This document shows, in pieces, positions 35,201-48,013 of a stretch of DNA of 64,000 nt. The DNA is taken from assembly GCA_963675135.1 (NCBI GenBank), contig OY776124.1, positions 3,579,001-3,643,000 of the forward strand, given 5' to 3'. The position numbers were made by a program, and so were the translations under genes. Each line of letters starts with the position of its first letter. Position 1 is the first letter of the stretch. This DNA is from Galeopsis tetrahit (Eukaryota > Streptophyta > Magnoliopsida > Lamiales > Lamiaceae). Under the pieces are notes generated by a model. It ran no database searches. It was given only the letters and a program-made list of their open reading frames with translations, and was not told the origin of the DNA.

Positions 35201-36722
35201 GGTATTACTGGTTATTACTTGTTGTATTATTGAGTATAATAAAAGCATACATATAATATTATTTTGTATTAAAATTTTAAAAAATACTAATGAAAAAAAC
35301 ACATGAAAAAAAAATGAAGAAATAAAAAGTTTTGAATAAAAACTGAAAATGGGAAGAAAAATTAAAAAGAAAAAAAAAAGAGATTTGTGCCTAATTTTGA
35401 TAGATTTGTTAAATTATGTTTTTACAATTTTTTTTTTCTAAAATATGGGTGATTTAGTGGTGAATCGACGGTAACTCAACCATGACTCAACTACATATTG
35501 TAAATGTATAAATTATGGTTGATTTTATTATTATATTTTGTGTAAATTAATAAAAAGATAATATAGTATTTTAAATGTAATTATTTAAAAAAAATATTTG
35601 GGGGTGAACTCATAAAATGAGTGGGTGCAGATAATTGTGGTAAAAAAAATTGGGGGTGAACTTATAAAATTAGCGGGTGTAGAGAACCGTTGTAAAAAAG
35701 AAATGATTTGGCGGTGAACTCATAAAATGAGCGGGTGCAGTTGACTGTAGTATAAATATGATTTGGGGGTGAACTCATAAAATGAGCAGGTGCATATAAC
35801 TGTGGTAAAAAAATAATTTGGGGGTGAAATCATAAAATGAGCGGGTGCAGATAACTGTTGTAAAAAATAAATGATTTGGGGGTGAACCCATAAAATGAGC
35901 GGGTGCAGATAACTGTAGTAAAAATATGATTTTGGGGTGAACTCATAAAATGAACGAGTGTAGATAGATGTAGTAAAAATATGATTTAGGGGTGAACTCA
36001 TTAAATTAGTAGGTGTAGTAAAATATAAATAAAAAATTAAAACTAGGGGGCACGGTGCATACGGGTGTACGCAAGTGTGACCCTTATATTTATTCGATAC
36101 ATAGAAGATATATTAATTGATTTTTTTTTATTTTTACTATTTATTAATTAAATAAAAGAGTAAATAAATTAATATATCTCAATTCACCTTTCCATATTCT
36201 CTCATTCTCAATTCTCTATAAGGTTTTGATTTTTTTTATTTAATTTTATCATTTGACTAATTAGATACAGATTAGAGATGGTTAGATTCCGTATTGCAAA
36301 TTTCGTGTACCACCTTGTCTCGTTTTATATCGGGGAGAAAAAATTGATTGTTTAGAGACGGTGATATATGTATATAATCTGTATCTAAAACTCTCGAAAC
36401 TGAAAGTAGCGTATCTAATCATTTTCTAAAACTTTCGAAACTAAAAGACGTATCTAATCTGTTTATAATGAGAGACGGTTTTATTTTCGGTTTCAAATCT
36501 CGACTTTTTAACAAATCTGTATCTAATCCGTATCTATTAGAGACGGATTAGGTGTCCGTCTCAAAATTTACGTATCAAACTCAGGTTTTTTTTGTAGTAA
36601 ATTGATTTGACATCAAGTAACATTATATAATACAACATCACTTACTTTTTACACAATTAATTTTACATAATGTTACATCATATTCTACTCAAAATTTTAA
36701 AACAAATACATATAATCAATAT

Positions 36723-36923
36723 GGGTTGGTCTAGTATGCACTCGAGTGCATGCTGTGCACCCTAGTCCATGTGCACTTTTCAGTTTACTGACTTACACTT
36801 TTTGGTAATGGTGTTGCACTTTTTAATTATTACTCATTTACCAAAAAGTGTAAGTCAGTAAACTGAAAAGTGCACATAGACTAGGGTGCACAGCATGCAC
36901 TCGAGTGCATACTAGACTTTACC
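36723..36923. mobile_element. Palindromic MULE-type MITE, copy 1
   Basis: Nearly complete inverted repeat of 201 bp with arms containing CTAGTATGCACTCGAGTGCA and GTGCACCCTAGTC. The 9-bp word AATCAATAT flanks both sides (36714-36722, 36924-36932). The same family is present at 59057-59302. Confidence 0.88.
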
Positions 36924-36932
36924 AATCAATAT

Positions 36933-38328
36933 TTATCAAAATTTCTCCCTTCCGGATTTTCCCATCCGAATTTTCCTCTTAAACATAATCTCAAGTGGCT
37001 TTACACTATGAGCGTGTGGGAGAGAAATATACTGACCAGGGTTAAAATAGTCATAAACTTTTAATTTAATTATGGGTGCAGAGAGAAGTGATGATGGTGG
37101 TGGTATTCATTATGTCTTGGTAAAAAAGCTAAAGCTGCCCCTCCCAATTTATTTGATCATTTTTCCTCATAAGTATATTGGATTCCATCATTACAAACTA
37201 TTATTACTAAACCATATATATTCCTCAATCTTATATACCAATCCACCCCAATCTTTCTTGATTTCCACGAATGTTTTTGGACCAACATTATACTCTCTCT
37301 CATTAATAACCTTGATTGCTATACCAACTACTCTACTCCCACCCCAAATATCAGATTCAAAAATAACACGAGAAGTTAATCTAGTGATGTAGGCTTGAGA
37401 TTTAAGAGTGTTATAAGCTCTTCTTTAGATCTCAAATTCGAAACTTCTAAGGTGCAAATAAATTTCTAAGTAATGTTTATTTTGGAATGGGAAATTCGGA
37501 TATGGAATTTTGAAATTCCACGCACCCATGTTCTAGTTTGAGATTTAGACCCTACAAATACCTATAAACTCTACAAAAGTCAATCCTATAAATACCTACA
37601 AATCTTATATAGATACATATATACACTTATAATCCTATACTGTAAAGTTAAATCTTCCCCTACTTAAATCCTAAAAAAACACAAAACATAAAAAGCATTA
37701 GGATTTTGTAATCCACTAGATTTTGAAATCTGGATTTTAAAATCTCAAAACAAACATCCCCTAAGGGACTAGTTCATATTGGCTTTAAACGGAGCCTCCG
37801 CAAATGAACGATGAAATTGGTACCACAAATTAGTCGTAAGAGGCTAGTCCATATTAACTCTAAACGGGGCCTTTGCAAATGAACGATGAGATTGATCCCT
37901 CGAATTAGTCAGTTCTTGAACTGGATATCGAAACATAAAAAAAATATATGATTCAAAAGTTTTATATATGGACATGATGAGGGGGAATTTGAAAAAATGG
38001 TTATCAATGTGGAGCTAGTATGGATTCTCGAAGAAACAAATATAGGAATATTAATAGGTTTTGATAAAGTTGGTCCATGAGTAGATGCATGTATTAATTT
38101 GTGTATGGGCGTGTGACATTAATTGAATACAAGTTGATTGTTGGATATATACTCAATAGAACTCACATACACGAAATGAATATTGTGACGGAGATCAATG
38201 CAGTAAAATTAAAAGTGACAAACGAAGAAATTCATTCTATGCACCAATTGAATTGAAGAGAAAATGCAAAGCATAGTTTGCGTACGTTAGAAGTTATACA
38301 TAAAGATTTTGAGACAAAGAGAGGTATG
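36933..38328. other. Intergenic region
   Basis: No recognisable gene. An open frame at 37072-37392 has no known domain or intron support. A tandem duplication of about 75 bp containing AAATGAACGATGA lies at about 37765-37905. Confidence 0.45.
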
Positions 38329-38333
38329 CATAT

Positions 38334-39137
38334 TGTGAGGTTTATCTCAAATCCTCCTAGACTAGACGAGTGCTACTCGTCTTGTGAAGATCAGGTAGAT
38401 TCTACTCTACTACTGTACTCGTCTGTTGGGCAGATCAGTCGAGATACTTAGTTGATAGAAGTCTTCCGAGGACTCAGCTGTTGGGCGTATCAGCTGGTGG
38501 AGTCAGACAAGTTAGCTCAGACCAGATCAGATGAGTTGGAGGAGTCCAAACAGATGAGATGGGTGTTGCGAAGGACAAGATGAGTTGGGAAGACCAGACA
38601 AGTAGAGGTCTGACCAGACTAGTTGAGTTCTGTTAGCAGGGTTAATTTTTGGCTAAGTATGGAGTCGTCTTGTTTGCGAAACAAGTGAAGGGCAAGGAGG
38701 TCAATTCAGATTGGGTCACGCGAGAAGTGTGAGTTTGTTACATGGTTGTAACAGAATCCACGTGGCAATCCTCACACGTTCCATGCACGCTGCAATCATC
38801 CTTGGCAGCCTATAAATACCCCATTGCTTGTATTGTAAATCTTTGACGCGTACGAGCATTCGTTTTGAGAGTTGAGAGTTCACGAGCGAAGTGAGGATAA
38901 ATCCCTTTCCGAGTGATGAGTGTTTGTAAACATCTCTTATACTAATCAAATTGAAGTCGTGTGTCCAGTGGATGTAGATCACGTTGATCGAACCACTTAA
39001 ATCTTCTTGTGCTCTGTTTTTCGTTTTCTTTTATATTTGTGAATTGTCATGCTTTCGTTGGATTGAATATTGGTCGATCATTTTGCTTGTGATTGGAGAC
39101 GTCTAATCGGAGTCGAATATCATTGACAATCGTAACA
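38334..39137 (+). mobile_element. Solo LTR, 804 bp, probably Copia type
   Basis: Starts TGTGAGGTTTATCTC and ends GACAATCGTAACA (TG..CA), with CATAT on both sides (38329-38333, 39138-39142). A TATA-like box CCTATAAATACCCC lies at about 38810 and is followed by a transcript-like leader, giving the orientation. The 5' half is rich in CAGACGAGT/AGATGAG-like words. No internal genes remain. Copia assignment is a guess from size and TATA position. Confidence 0.8.
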
Positions 39138-39142
39138 CATAT

Positions 39143-40112
39143 TAAAAATAAATATGTATAGAAGATTAATTCAGGAACGTAATCCAACGTATTTTTTTAT
39201 ACTGTAGTATAAAAATTATTTGAAATATAAATGAAAGAAAGTAGTAAAATGTACTGCAATATAATGATGATGGATTTTCCTTTTCTTTTAAATCTTTTTA
39301 TTTGTCCGATTTATGCTTCCCCAAGCAGTAAGAGTGGGCCTACTTAGACTAATTAATGAGGGTAAAAAGACCAACTTTATGTAATTTATTTAACTTAAGA
39401 TTTAGGTAAGATCTACTAATAAAATCGGTTGTTTTGTATAGAATTAATAAAAATATTTTTTTTCTATGAATTCACATTCAACTATCATTAAAGACAGAGA
39501 AAAATTAAATAATAACTTGCTTCAATTAGATAAATAAAGTATATTAAATGAGAAATTATAGAGATTATACATGATTTATTTAAAAATATATATATATAAG
39601 ATCAAAAGCGATATACAATATGAAATAGAGTGAGTATATTTTAAAGCGAAAAGAGTAATATAACCTCCAGAGATTAATCTGATGGTGTAGACTTGAGACT
39701 TAAAAGTATATTTTTCATAACTTTGTTCTAATTTCAATTGGAGTCATCACTAGTGGACAGTCAAAATGTGAAATTGATTTCTAAATTAGTCATTGAATGT
39801 CGAGACTTGAAACAATAAAATTGTACAATTAATTAGGGGATGGGGTGGCCATCGAGGATAAAAGCGTGCTTACTTTGGTATGATTTCATTGGTCATTAAA
39901 AGTAGCAACATTTCGGTGTAAAGTAACCCTAAATAATATGAAAACAACGTAACCTTGTGTTCAATTAATTAATATCACTCCCCTTTTTATCGGACTCTTG
40001 TTTTTTTTAGGTCTCAGATCTTCGTTAGTAGACGAGGTTGGTCTTCAAATTAGTCGATCATTTAATCGGATATTGAAACTTAAAAAAGATGATCTACTAT
40101 TTAATAATTATA
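39143..40112. other. Intergenic region
   Basis: AT-rich, no gene seen. Confidence 0.5.
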
Positions 40113-40389
40113 ACTCCCTCCGTTACAGAAATGTTTGCACCACTTTATGGGCGCATAAAAATTAAGAAAAATGTGTAATGAGTGGAGTGTTTTGAGGGAT
40201 AATTTTGTAAAATTTTATGAATAAAGTAAAGTAAATGATTGGATTGAAGGTAAAAGTAATGACATTTTGTGTAAATATGTGAATATTGTGAGGGTAGAGT
40301 TTATGAAAAAGTTTTCTTTTTAGAATGTGTAAACAATTGTGGAACGAATTAATAAGAAAAAAGTACAAATAATTGTGAGACTGAGGGAG
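40113..40389. mobile_element. Stowaway-type MITE upstream of the LEA_2 gene
   Basis: Inverted ends with CTCCCTCCGTTACAGAAATG and AATTGTGAGACTGAGGGAG, ending about 120 bp before the start codon at 40512, so it may form part of the promoter or leader. Confidence 0.65.
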
Positions 40390-40511
40390 TACTATTTTAA
40401 TATTTAATAAATAAGATATATTCTAAAGTTGAACAATACTTTGTATGATAGTTTAAAAACCCTACAAACAACCTCTTCTTATATCTCAATCTCATCTCAC
40501 ACACCAAAGCA

Positions 40512-43500
40512 ATGGCTAACAATGAGAGAGCTAGGGATTCTTCGGAGGAAGAAGAAGAAGCTTTGTTCCGATCATACCCCTACGCGCTCTACTTGGTGCA
40601 GAGCCCTTCGAACACCAACGAGGACGCCGCCTCCTCTCGTGGATCCAACAACACCTTCAACACGAAACTTGAAAAGGCGACTAGTGTCGTAGAAATATTC
40701 ATGAAAAGTGATCATACTCAACAACGTTGTTATGAGGATGAGGACGAGGATGAGAAGCTGATGAATAATGGTGGGTGGATTAAGTACTTTTCTTTCGATT
40801 ATTCGGATTCGGGGTGGTGGATTTTGTTGCAATTGAGTTGGAGGTTCTTGGTGAGCTTCTTCATTGCTTTGCTTGTTTTTTATGTCGCTGCTAAGCCACC
40901 TCCTCCCAACATTACAATGAAGGTACAAACTTGCTAATTGCATGCCTTTTTAATTTCTTACGCAAAGTATTATATGAACATGCATGATTTATGGTAGTTC
41001 TGAATGTGAAATATGATACATTTCTATTATGGTCATGTTACTCATGTATAAATTTCTTTGAATCAATTTAAGATTCAAATTTTGGTGTTTCATATTTTAT
41101 TATATTATTTGGGAGGGACACGTGTTAAAAATTAAGTAGGGAGGAACACCAGTTAAACACGAAAAGTGGAATAGGAGAATTGAACCCTGTATCATTTCTT
41201 ATTCTCTGTGTCATTTTTCATGTTTCATTGTACATTTCACTTTCTGGATTTTTAACACATTTTTTAACACATGAACCCATCATTATTATTAATCGTTCAT
41301 AATTTTTTAAAATTTTATATGTCAGTAAGCCCGATAATGAAATATAACGTGGAACACAAAAATTGAAACATGAGAAAAAAAAAAAAAAGTTAGTTGATAA
41401 AGAAATTTGCCTGGCCCAAACTTAAATGACATCTAGGCCCATAATAAAATCATAAGTACAAAGCCTCAATGTAAGAGTCCAGCAAAGGTTATTTAGCCCC
41501 AAGCATATATAGTTGAATTGGACCCAATAACACTAGGCTGGTGGGAAAAAAAGGCCACAGGCTAAAAGCCCCCCTCTTTTTATGATTTCACCCCCAAAAT
41601 GTTTTTACAGCCACCTTGGAATTATTTAGGAATTTGTTCAAATCCTATCTTAACGAATATTTTGTGACTTTATATAGGTTGAAAAATACATTGTGTCTTT
41701 GATAAATGAATGAATAATCTTTAGGTAGGAGGACACACTTTTTAAGAAAGTTAAGTAATTAGTATGTAAACATTTATATATAAAGTAAAGATATAAATTG
41801 AATTGTATGTGAACTTAAAGTAATGATATTTTGTGTAAAATTGTGTATATTATAAATGTAAAATTTATAAAATATTTTTCATTTTAAGGGTGCGAAGTTA
41901 ATTGTGGGACAGACGAAAAAGAAAAATGTTAAATTTATTACGGGATGAGAGAGTAGTATTCAAGATTTCAAAACTTTATAATAATATAAATTATTGTATA
42001 TACTGTGCAAGTATAATGGGATGACATATATAGATCCTAAATAAGTTAAAATTCTGAGGGTGAGTAAGAGTTCTGACAACTACTCACTCCGTTCCACTGA
42101 AATCTATCAAAAAAAAAAAAAAAAACAGCCAGTCTTTATGAATGCTACTCATTCATAGCTCACATTTCATTATATTATTCTCTTTCAATTACATCGATCA
42201 CTTCTAATACATATATGTATTCTATTACTCCCTCCGTTCAATTTTATAATTCTCACGGTCAGGGAGTATATTTCTTAACCTCCGTACCCAAAACTCATAG
42301 GTAGCTTTCACTCGAATGGATGGAGTACTTTTTTTTTTGTGTGTAAAAACTAATGTAGAACGGATCAAGAAAAAAAAGTGTGAAAACTGATTTGGAACGA
42401 AGAAAGTTGGACACAAGCATGCCAAGAAAGTTAGATCCTCCCTTTCAATGAAGCAAATGATTTTGCTTTTGTTATCACTTCTTTTTATCCCTTCATATTT
42501 TGTCGACTTAAATGGAAATCACCTTCATGCATCCATTGTCTTTCGTCACTCATTTCAAATCAATCTAGGCGTTATGCTATAAGGTTAGAATCTATATTTT
42601 TTTCCTTTTAATTAAGAATCTTTGTAGTTTCAGTTTGATTTTTATGTTTCAGTTTTCGTGTTTCATAGATATTTAACTCTACTGAATTTTTAACACGTGT
42701 CACTCTCAATATTGTAGAACGTTGATTATTTTTTAATATAACACATGTCAATCATCCATATAGTTGAATAAAATGTGGAACACCAAAATTGAAACAGAAC
42801 TAATGAGATCACATGTTCCAATTTTAGTGTTCCACATCTCATTCCACTATATGAATATTTGAATGATCAACGTGGTATAATATTGAAAGTGACACGTATT
42901 AAAAATCCAACATAGTAGAATAACAGTGAAACACGAAAAGTGGAACAGGGAAAATCAAACCATACCCAAGATCTTAAAAAGGTACATAAATGGGGTTTAT
43001 ATGGTGTCAATTCAATGGGATGAGTGAATCATTTAGTTCAAGAATTGGCCATATAACACAAAAACTCTAGAAAACATTCATATACATAAGACATTTTTTT
43101 TTCTTATGAAGAAAAAAAGACATATTGTACATAAAACATGCAATATTTAACTAATTATATGTTAATTGATTTAAATTTTGCAGATTGCAGGAATTAGAGA
43201 GTTTAGATTAGGCGAAGGAGTGGATGCATCTGGAGTGACAACAAAGATACTAAGCTGCAATTGTTCAATTAATTTAATCATAGATAACAACTCCAAGCTC
43301 TTTGATCTTCACATTCATCCTCCAACCCTTCAACTATTTTTTTCCCATCTCCCTTTTGCAATCTCACAGGTACTAATAATGACCCTAATTTTCTCTAATT
43401 TTGTACTCCCTCCGTTTCACGAAAGTCTCCCGGAAATATTGGGCAGAGGGTAAAAAACAAACGTAATAATTAGAGTGTTGATGAATAATTTTATACATTT

Positions 43501-44415
43501 TTTATATATAAAGTAAAGAAATTGGTTGAATTGAGTGTTTGATGAGCTCCAAAAGTAATGTTATAAAGGGTAAATATGTGTGTATTGTGAGGATTGTTTT
43601 CATTTTAAGGTATGCCAGTTTTGTGAGACGGGGACGGGGTAATTTTTTTTTTTACAAAAACTTATATCCAATATTGAACGTGCATTATTAACACAAATTA
43701 GGAAAGTTACAGAAATATTCACAGGTCGAACCAGGATGAAAGCGCGAGTCAAACAAATATGTTTAAAATAAATTGCATAAGACAAACAAAAAAAAAAACT
43801 CGTTTTTAGATATGTATTACTATAAGAGCATATATGTGTTACTGTAAGTGCAAGTATGTGGTACCATAAGAAAGTAACAAATACTTGTCCTTACAGTAAC
43901 ACATTATTCATTATAGTAATACAGACCTGTGAGCGAGTTTTTATTATGTTTATCATGCAAGAGTTTAATGAAAACAGATTTGTTTGGCCTGTTTTCAATC
44001 CGGTTCAACCAGCGAAGTTTCCTGCTCCTTAAATAAAAAGATATTACATGTGCAATATTACACGTGAGTTTAGAAATCGTCATTTTAAACCTAACTTTTT
44101 GTTTGTTTGTTGACTTAACAGATGGAAGGTAGAGAACTAAGTGCTGGAAACGATGATATAACAGTGTTTAGGTTAAATGTTGGGACAAGAAACAAGGCAA
44201 TGTATGGTGCAGGAAGGAGCATGCAGGATCTTCTAGAATCTGGAAAAGGGTTACCATTGGAGATTAGGGTTACTTTAAAATCAAGCTTCAATGTCGTTTG
44301 GGGAATTATTCAACCGAAATTTCATCGTCAACTCCAATGTTTCGTGGTCCTAGCCGATAAATACGATAAGAAACATAGGACCCAAGTTTATAACAGCACG
44401 TGCGTCGTTAATTAA
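40512..44415 (+). CDS. LEA_2/NHL-type single-pass membrane protein
   Basis: Predicted 296-aa protein of the late-embryogenesis-abundant hydroxyproline-rich family (NDR1/HIN1-like relatives). Exons 40512-40922, 43184-43369 and 44122-44415 join in phase with GT..AG borders. The N-terminal part (about 1-100) is acidic and Ser-rich, with a conserved patch YPYALYLVQSPSN. One membrane segment lies near residues 103-127 (WWILLQLSWRFLVSFFIALL), followed by Lys and a Pro run, then a C-terminal LEA_2 domain (about 138-290) that should be extracellular or vacuolar, with Cys pairs such as SCNCS and a conserved end KHRTQVYNST. Exact function is unknown for most members; roles in defence and membrane stress are suggested for the wider family. 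The introns hold MITEs. No lesion seen. Confidence 0.88.
42622..42965. repeat. Palindromic MITE in intron 1 of the LEA_2 gene
   Basis: Two inverted halves, each with GTGTTTCA/TGTTCCACAT, AACACGTGTCACT and GTTGATTATTTTTTAATAT words. Half copies of the same family occur near 12485-12600, 15005-15150, 41195-41380 and 62145-62310. Class not assigned. Confidence 0.65.
43406..43639. mobile_element. Stowaway-type MITE in intron 2 of the LEA_2 gene
   Basis: Inverted ends CTCCCTCCGTTTCACGAAAG and TTTTGTGAGACGGGGACGGGG with TA on both sides (43404-43405, 43640-43641). Confidence 0.7.
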
Positions 44416-46712
44416 TGCTCCCTTCGTTTTCGGAGAAGCTTCTTATAGCTTTTGAATACAAAGAGAAATATGATAGAATAAGGTGATGTAGTTGATGGAG
44501 AGAAGAATATAATGAAATCTGAATAAGAAACAGGCGAACGAAAAAGAAAAGATGAGAAATTTCTACTGAAGCGGATGAAGTAGTATTATATATACATTAT
44601 TGTATGTTTTGTTTTGTATCATTATTCATAGAATCATTGTGTTGTGTTATATATATTCGATGGATTGATTCCATGTTGAATAAGTCTTACTTTTTCTTCC
44701 ACTAAAAATATGTTCATTCTATTTAAGTAATTAATTTTCAAGTACTTTTTTTTATTTTACTAATAAAGTTAATGACCTACCGACAATATTTTTACTATCT
44801 ACCCTCATATCTATTTTATACATTAAAATATAAATTATTTTTAAAATTTGTGTCCAACCAAAAAGACATATTTTTGGTGGAGGGAGAGAGGAGTAAATTT
44901 AATAGTCTCCAGACATATACTCACACAAATTTTGAAATTTGCATGATCATGGGTTTATGGAGCTACATCTTAACAATGGTTTAAAAGTATGACTCAAACT
45001 TTAAAATAGAGACTCAGACGGTCATTCATATAGGACTTGTCTTATGTGAAATCGTCACACGAATCTGATTATATGAGACGAGTTTGTACTTGACTCGCAT
45101 GAGACCTAAATCATTTATTTCACGTACTCATTATGTAAAACAATCCCACAGCATTTTTTATTTTATTTTTTTGAAAAATAAATTAAATTTAATCGAATCG
45201 AATTGATTTTTTTTTTATAATAAAAGTGAAAACTATAATTGAATTGAATTAATCTAACTAAAATCCAACATTAAAAAGAAGTTTCCTATTTAGTGCTTAA
45301 AGTTAAGTGGCCACTACGAGGTTTATGGAGTAATAAAAAATTGCATGTACAAAATAATGTTAACATAATGAGTTAATGGAAAGAGGCTCGTGGAAACCAC
45401 ACGCACATCTAATAAACAATTAACTCCATTAACTTTATTCAATTAATAAATAATATTTAACTCCATTAAATTCAGATAAAATTAAAGCATAATAGTATCC
45501 TTTTATTTTTTAATAATATCTTCACGCAGTAATAAATTACCAGTACCTAGGTTTGGTAGATCCTGTGTGTATGTACAGTTGTATAATCATATATATGTTT
45601 AATCAGATCGAATTGAAATAAAATTTATATTCAATATGTAAATATACAACTAAATGTATATTAACATATTAAATGATCGAAAAATACATTATCTGTAATT
45701 CAATTTGAATCAATTGAGATATCTGAATCTGAACATAGATATCTTAACATATGTACTAAACGAGAGCTTAACAGATTCGATCAAATTGTTTCTGATTTTT
45801 CTCAGATTCCTTTTGATCGAATTTGATGTTTTTTTTTTAAAACCCAAAATAGATAGGAAAGACCATTAAAAAGTTTAATTAATTAATTTTAGTAGTTTTA
45901 ATGTAAGACAAATTAGGCCAACTAAAAGCAAAATAAAGACTTCTGCTGGTGATTACAAAAAGTTTCAGATTATAATTTGACCACTAATTAAAAGAAATCA
46001 GTGCTTAATTAGTGATTGATTGTGTATTATTGGAGTAATTAATATAATCCTCTCACAAGTGCCAAATGAATTGAAAAAAAAAATTAAGTATATAAGCACT
46101 AAGTCATGCATGCATAATGCATTTAAACGACATTGTGTCCATTAACAATTTATTAATATTCATAAAGTTTGAAAGGGAGGTGACAATATCAATACGTACG
46201 GTTTAAAAAGATAGGACATTTCTCTCTTTAATTATCAACTTTTGACTACATTGAATATATTTGAATTGAATATAAATATACTCCATTACCCTAAGAATGT
46301 TGTGTGTTAATAATGTCGACATTTATACAAATTTATAGGTATCATAGTGCAGCGTATACATCTCATTTGAATCGGGCTCTTTACGCAATCGATCGGATTA
46401 GATTGAATAAAAAAGATATAATTTAAAAATTCAATATAATCTTGTATTCATTTGAGTGCGTTTCACCCATTGCTACACCTGACTCACTGGTCTGACTCGC
46501 ATGCTGCCCTCCATCCCCTCTGATCTAGTGTCACGCCCTCGACCTGTCCGTCTGACCACCTCTCCCTCATCCCTTTCAATAATTAATCCTCTCATTCTCG
46601 ATACAAAGTGCAATACAGTATTATACATGTGTTGGATGAGATTTGAACTATGACCTAGAAGTTGAGAAATGAGTATGCATCCGTTCAACTATTGTTGTAC
46701 TTGTTAATAAAC
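44416..46712. other. Intergenic region left of the LINE
   Basis: AT-rich DNA without a recognisable gene. Short frames, including one on the minus strand at 46473-46688, have no domain. Confidence 0.5.
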
Positions 46713-46928
46713 TGATTGATTGGTGTTGAAAATAGAATGATGGATCAGGAATATTGTTAAAAATTCTCTCCGCCGTTGAGAGCCGATCCTTCTTGATTCT
46801 CTGAATCGCTTAGTATCTGGGATCTTGTAGATTTATCTCTTTATTGGGAGATATTGAAATCAATTACGCTTGATCCCCCTGATATTCTGGGGCCTTTTTA
46901 TACCAAGTTTTTGGACGCATTGTTCATC

Positions 46929-48013
46929 ATGGAAAATCTAAATATATCAGACGAGAACGAGGAACTCAGCTTTGAGACTACCGATGAGAGGGGGTCAAGA
47001 GGGAACGTGAACCTGAGTGTGGTTGGAAGATTTTTAACCGATCCCAATTTGTCATTCAATCTCACCAGAAGCCGGCTTGCCAGCCTCTGGCAACCAGCGA
47101 GGGGCGTGGCTATCAGGGACATCGGTGAAGGAAGGTTTCTTGCCCAATTCAATCATATGATGGATCTTACCCGAATCATTACTGGTGGCCCTTGGATGGT
47201 GGGTACGAACCTGGTGCTGGTAAACCGGCTCAGAATGGGGGATGTTCCACACAATATTCCATTGACCAAGGTCCCATTCTGGGTTCAAATCTATGATGTG
47301 CCAGTGGGATATTTCGAGGAGCCAGTCGAAGAAGCTTTGGGGAATTACATTGGAACATTTAAGGAGTACGATCCCACGAACAAAGGGGGTATTTGGAGAT
47401 CCTTCACGCGGATTCTAGTAGAACTTGATGTCTCGATTCCACTAAAAAGATACAAGGTGATACGACATAGAGATGGGGGGTTTCCAAAGTGAACTTCAAG
47501 TATGAATGTCTATCTCGATTTTGCTTCTACTGTGGTTTACTTGATCATACCATCAGTCTTTGCACCGCCTTCTCCGACGCGGGTGACGAGAATGCAAAAC
47601 AGAATTGGGGGAAAGATTTGGTGGCGCCGGACCGACGCAAAACAGGCCTTCCGGGCGACAGATGGCTTAAGCAGGAGGAGGTTCCCGGAAAAGTTCCCGT
47701 ATCTGAGGGGATTAATGCTCCCGACGGAAATCATGGAAACGGTAGTCAAAACTCCAATGCCCAAGCGGAAGAAAGGGGAGTTACTAGAGCAATGAAAGGA
47801 AGCATGATTGGTGAAGGGGGCGGTTACAAATGTGACTCAATTATTTCAAATCCAATGTTTGACCAATCCATTTATGAGGCAGAGGAGAATGACGATTCTG
47901 ACCTTCATGACATACGGAAACGAAAGAGGCAACTAATCCTACAAAGCAACACTGAAGACGACGTTCATTTTTTATCGGCTGGTCTCGGCTCAGGGGTCAG
48001 CCGGGACTCATGA
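46929..48013 (+). pseudogene. LINE ORF1 (DUF4283 and CCHC knuckle), frameshifted
   Basis: RNA-binding gag-like protein of a plant L1 LINE. From the ATG at 46929 it reads MENLNISDENEELS into a DUF4283-type region (SLWQPARGVAIRDIG, GGPWMVGTNLVLVNR) and stops at 47490-47492. The next frame continues at once with NFKYECLSRFCFYCG and the knuckle C..C..H..C (CFYCGLLDHTISLC), so a single-base loss near 47487 has split the ORF. An in-frame upstream Met at 46854 is a possible earlier start. The last codon overlaps the ORF2 start as ATGA. Confidence 0.88.

Larger units (their letters stand above)
32696..36083. mobile_element. Pack-MULE-like element, copy 1
   Basis: Starts GCCAAATACTTGTATGCACT and ends GCAAGTGTGACCC, short imperfect inverted ends. 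Flanking words TTGTATTTA (32687-32695) and TTATATTTA (36084-36092) match at 8 of 9 positions, a MULE-length duplication. Both subterminal regions carry tandem copies of a unit of about 50 bp with GTGAACTCATAAAATGAG, in opposite orientation at the two ends. The centre (33540-34130) is GC-rich and looks coding, with a long open frame but no recognised domain. It is shared with the copy at 53319-56070. A hAT element interrupts it at 34605-35200. Confidence 0.82.
29070..36601. mobile_element. Non-autonomous CACTA element carrying nested insertions
   Basis: Left end CACTACAAAAAAACTTAGAT; right end TTTTTTTTGTAGTA, whose final base differs from the expected G. AAT flanks both sides (29067-29069, 36602-36604), the 3-bp duplication of CACTA elements. 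Subterminal arrays of AGAGACGG and CGTCTCTAAAT words occupy 29090-29520 and 36280-36570. A GC-rich low-complexity run of CCCAACCC words lies at 29600-29700. No transposase frame was found. About half the length is the nested Pack-MULE-like element at 32696-36083. Confidence 0.82.

Noticed and set aside
37072..37392. Possible small gene of 106 codons
   Set aside because: No recognised domain, AT-rich codons and no promoter or splice evidence.
46473..46688. Minus-strand open frame upstream of the LINE
   Set aside because: Short, no domain; chance frame.
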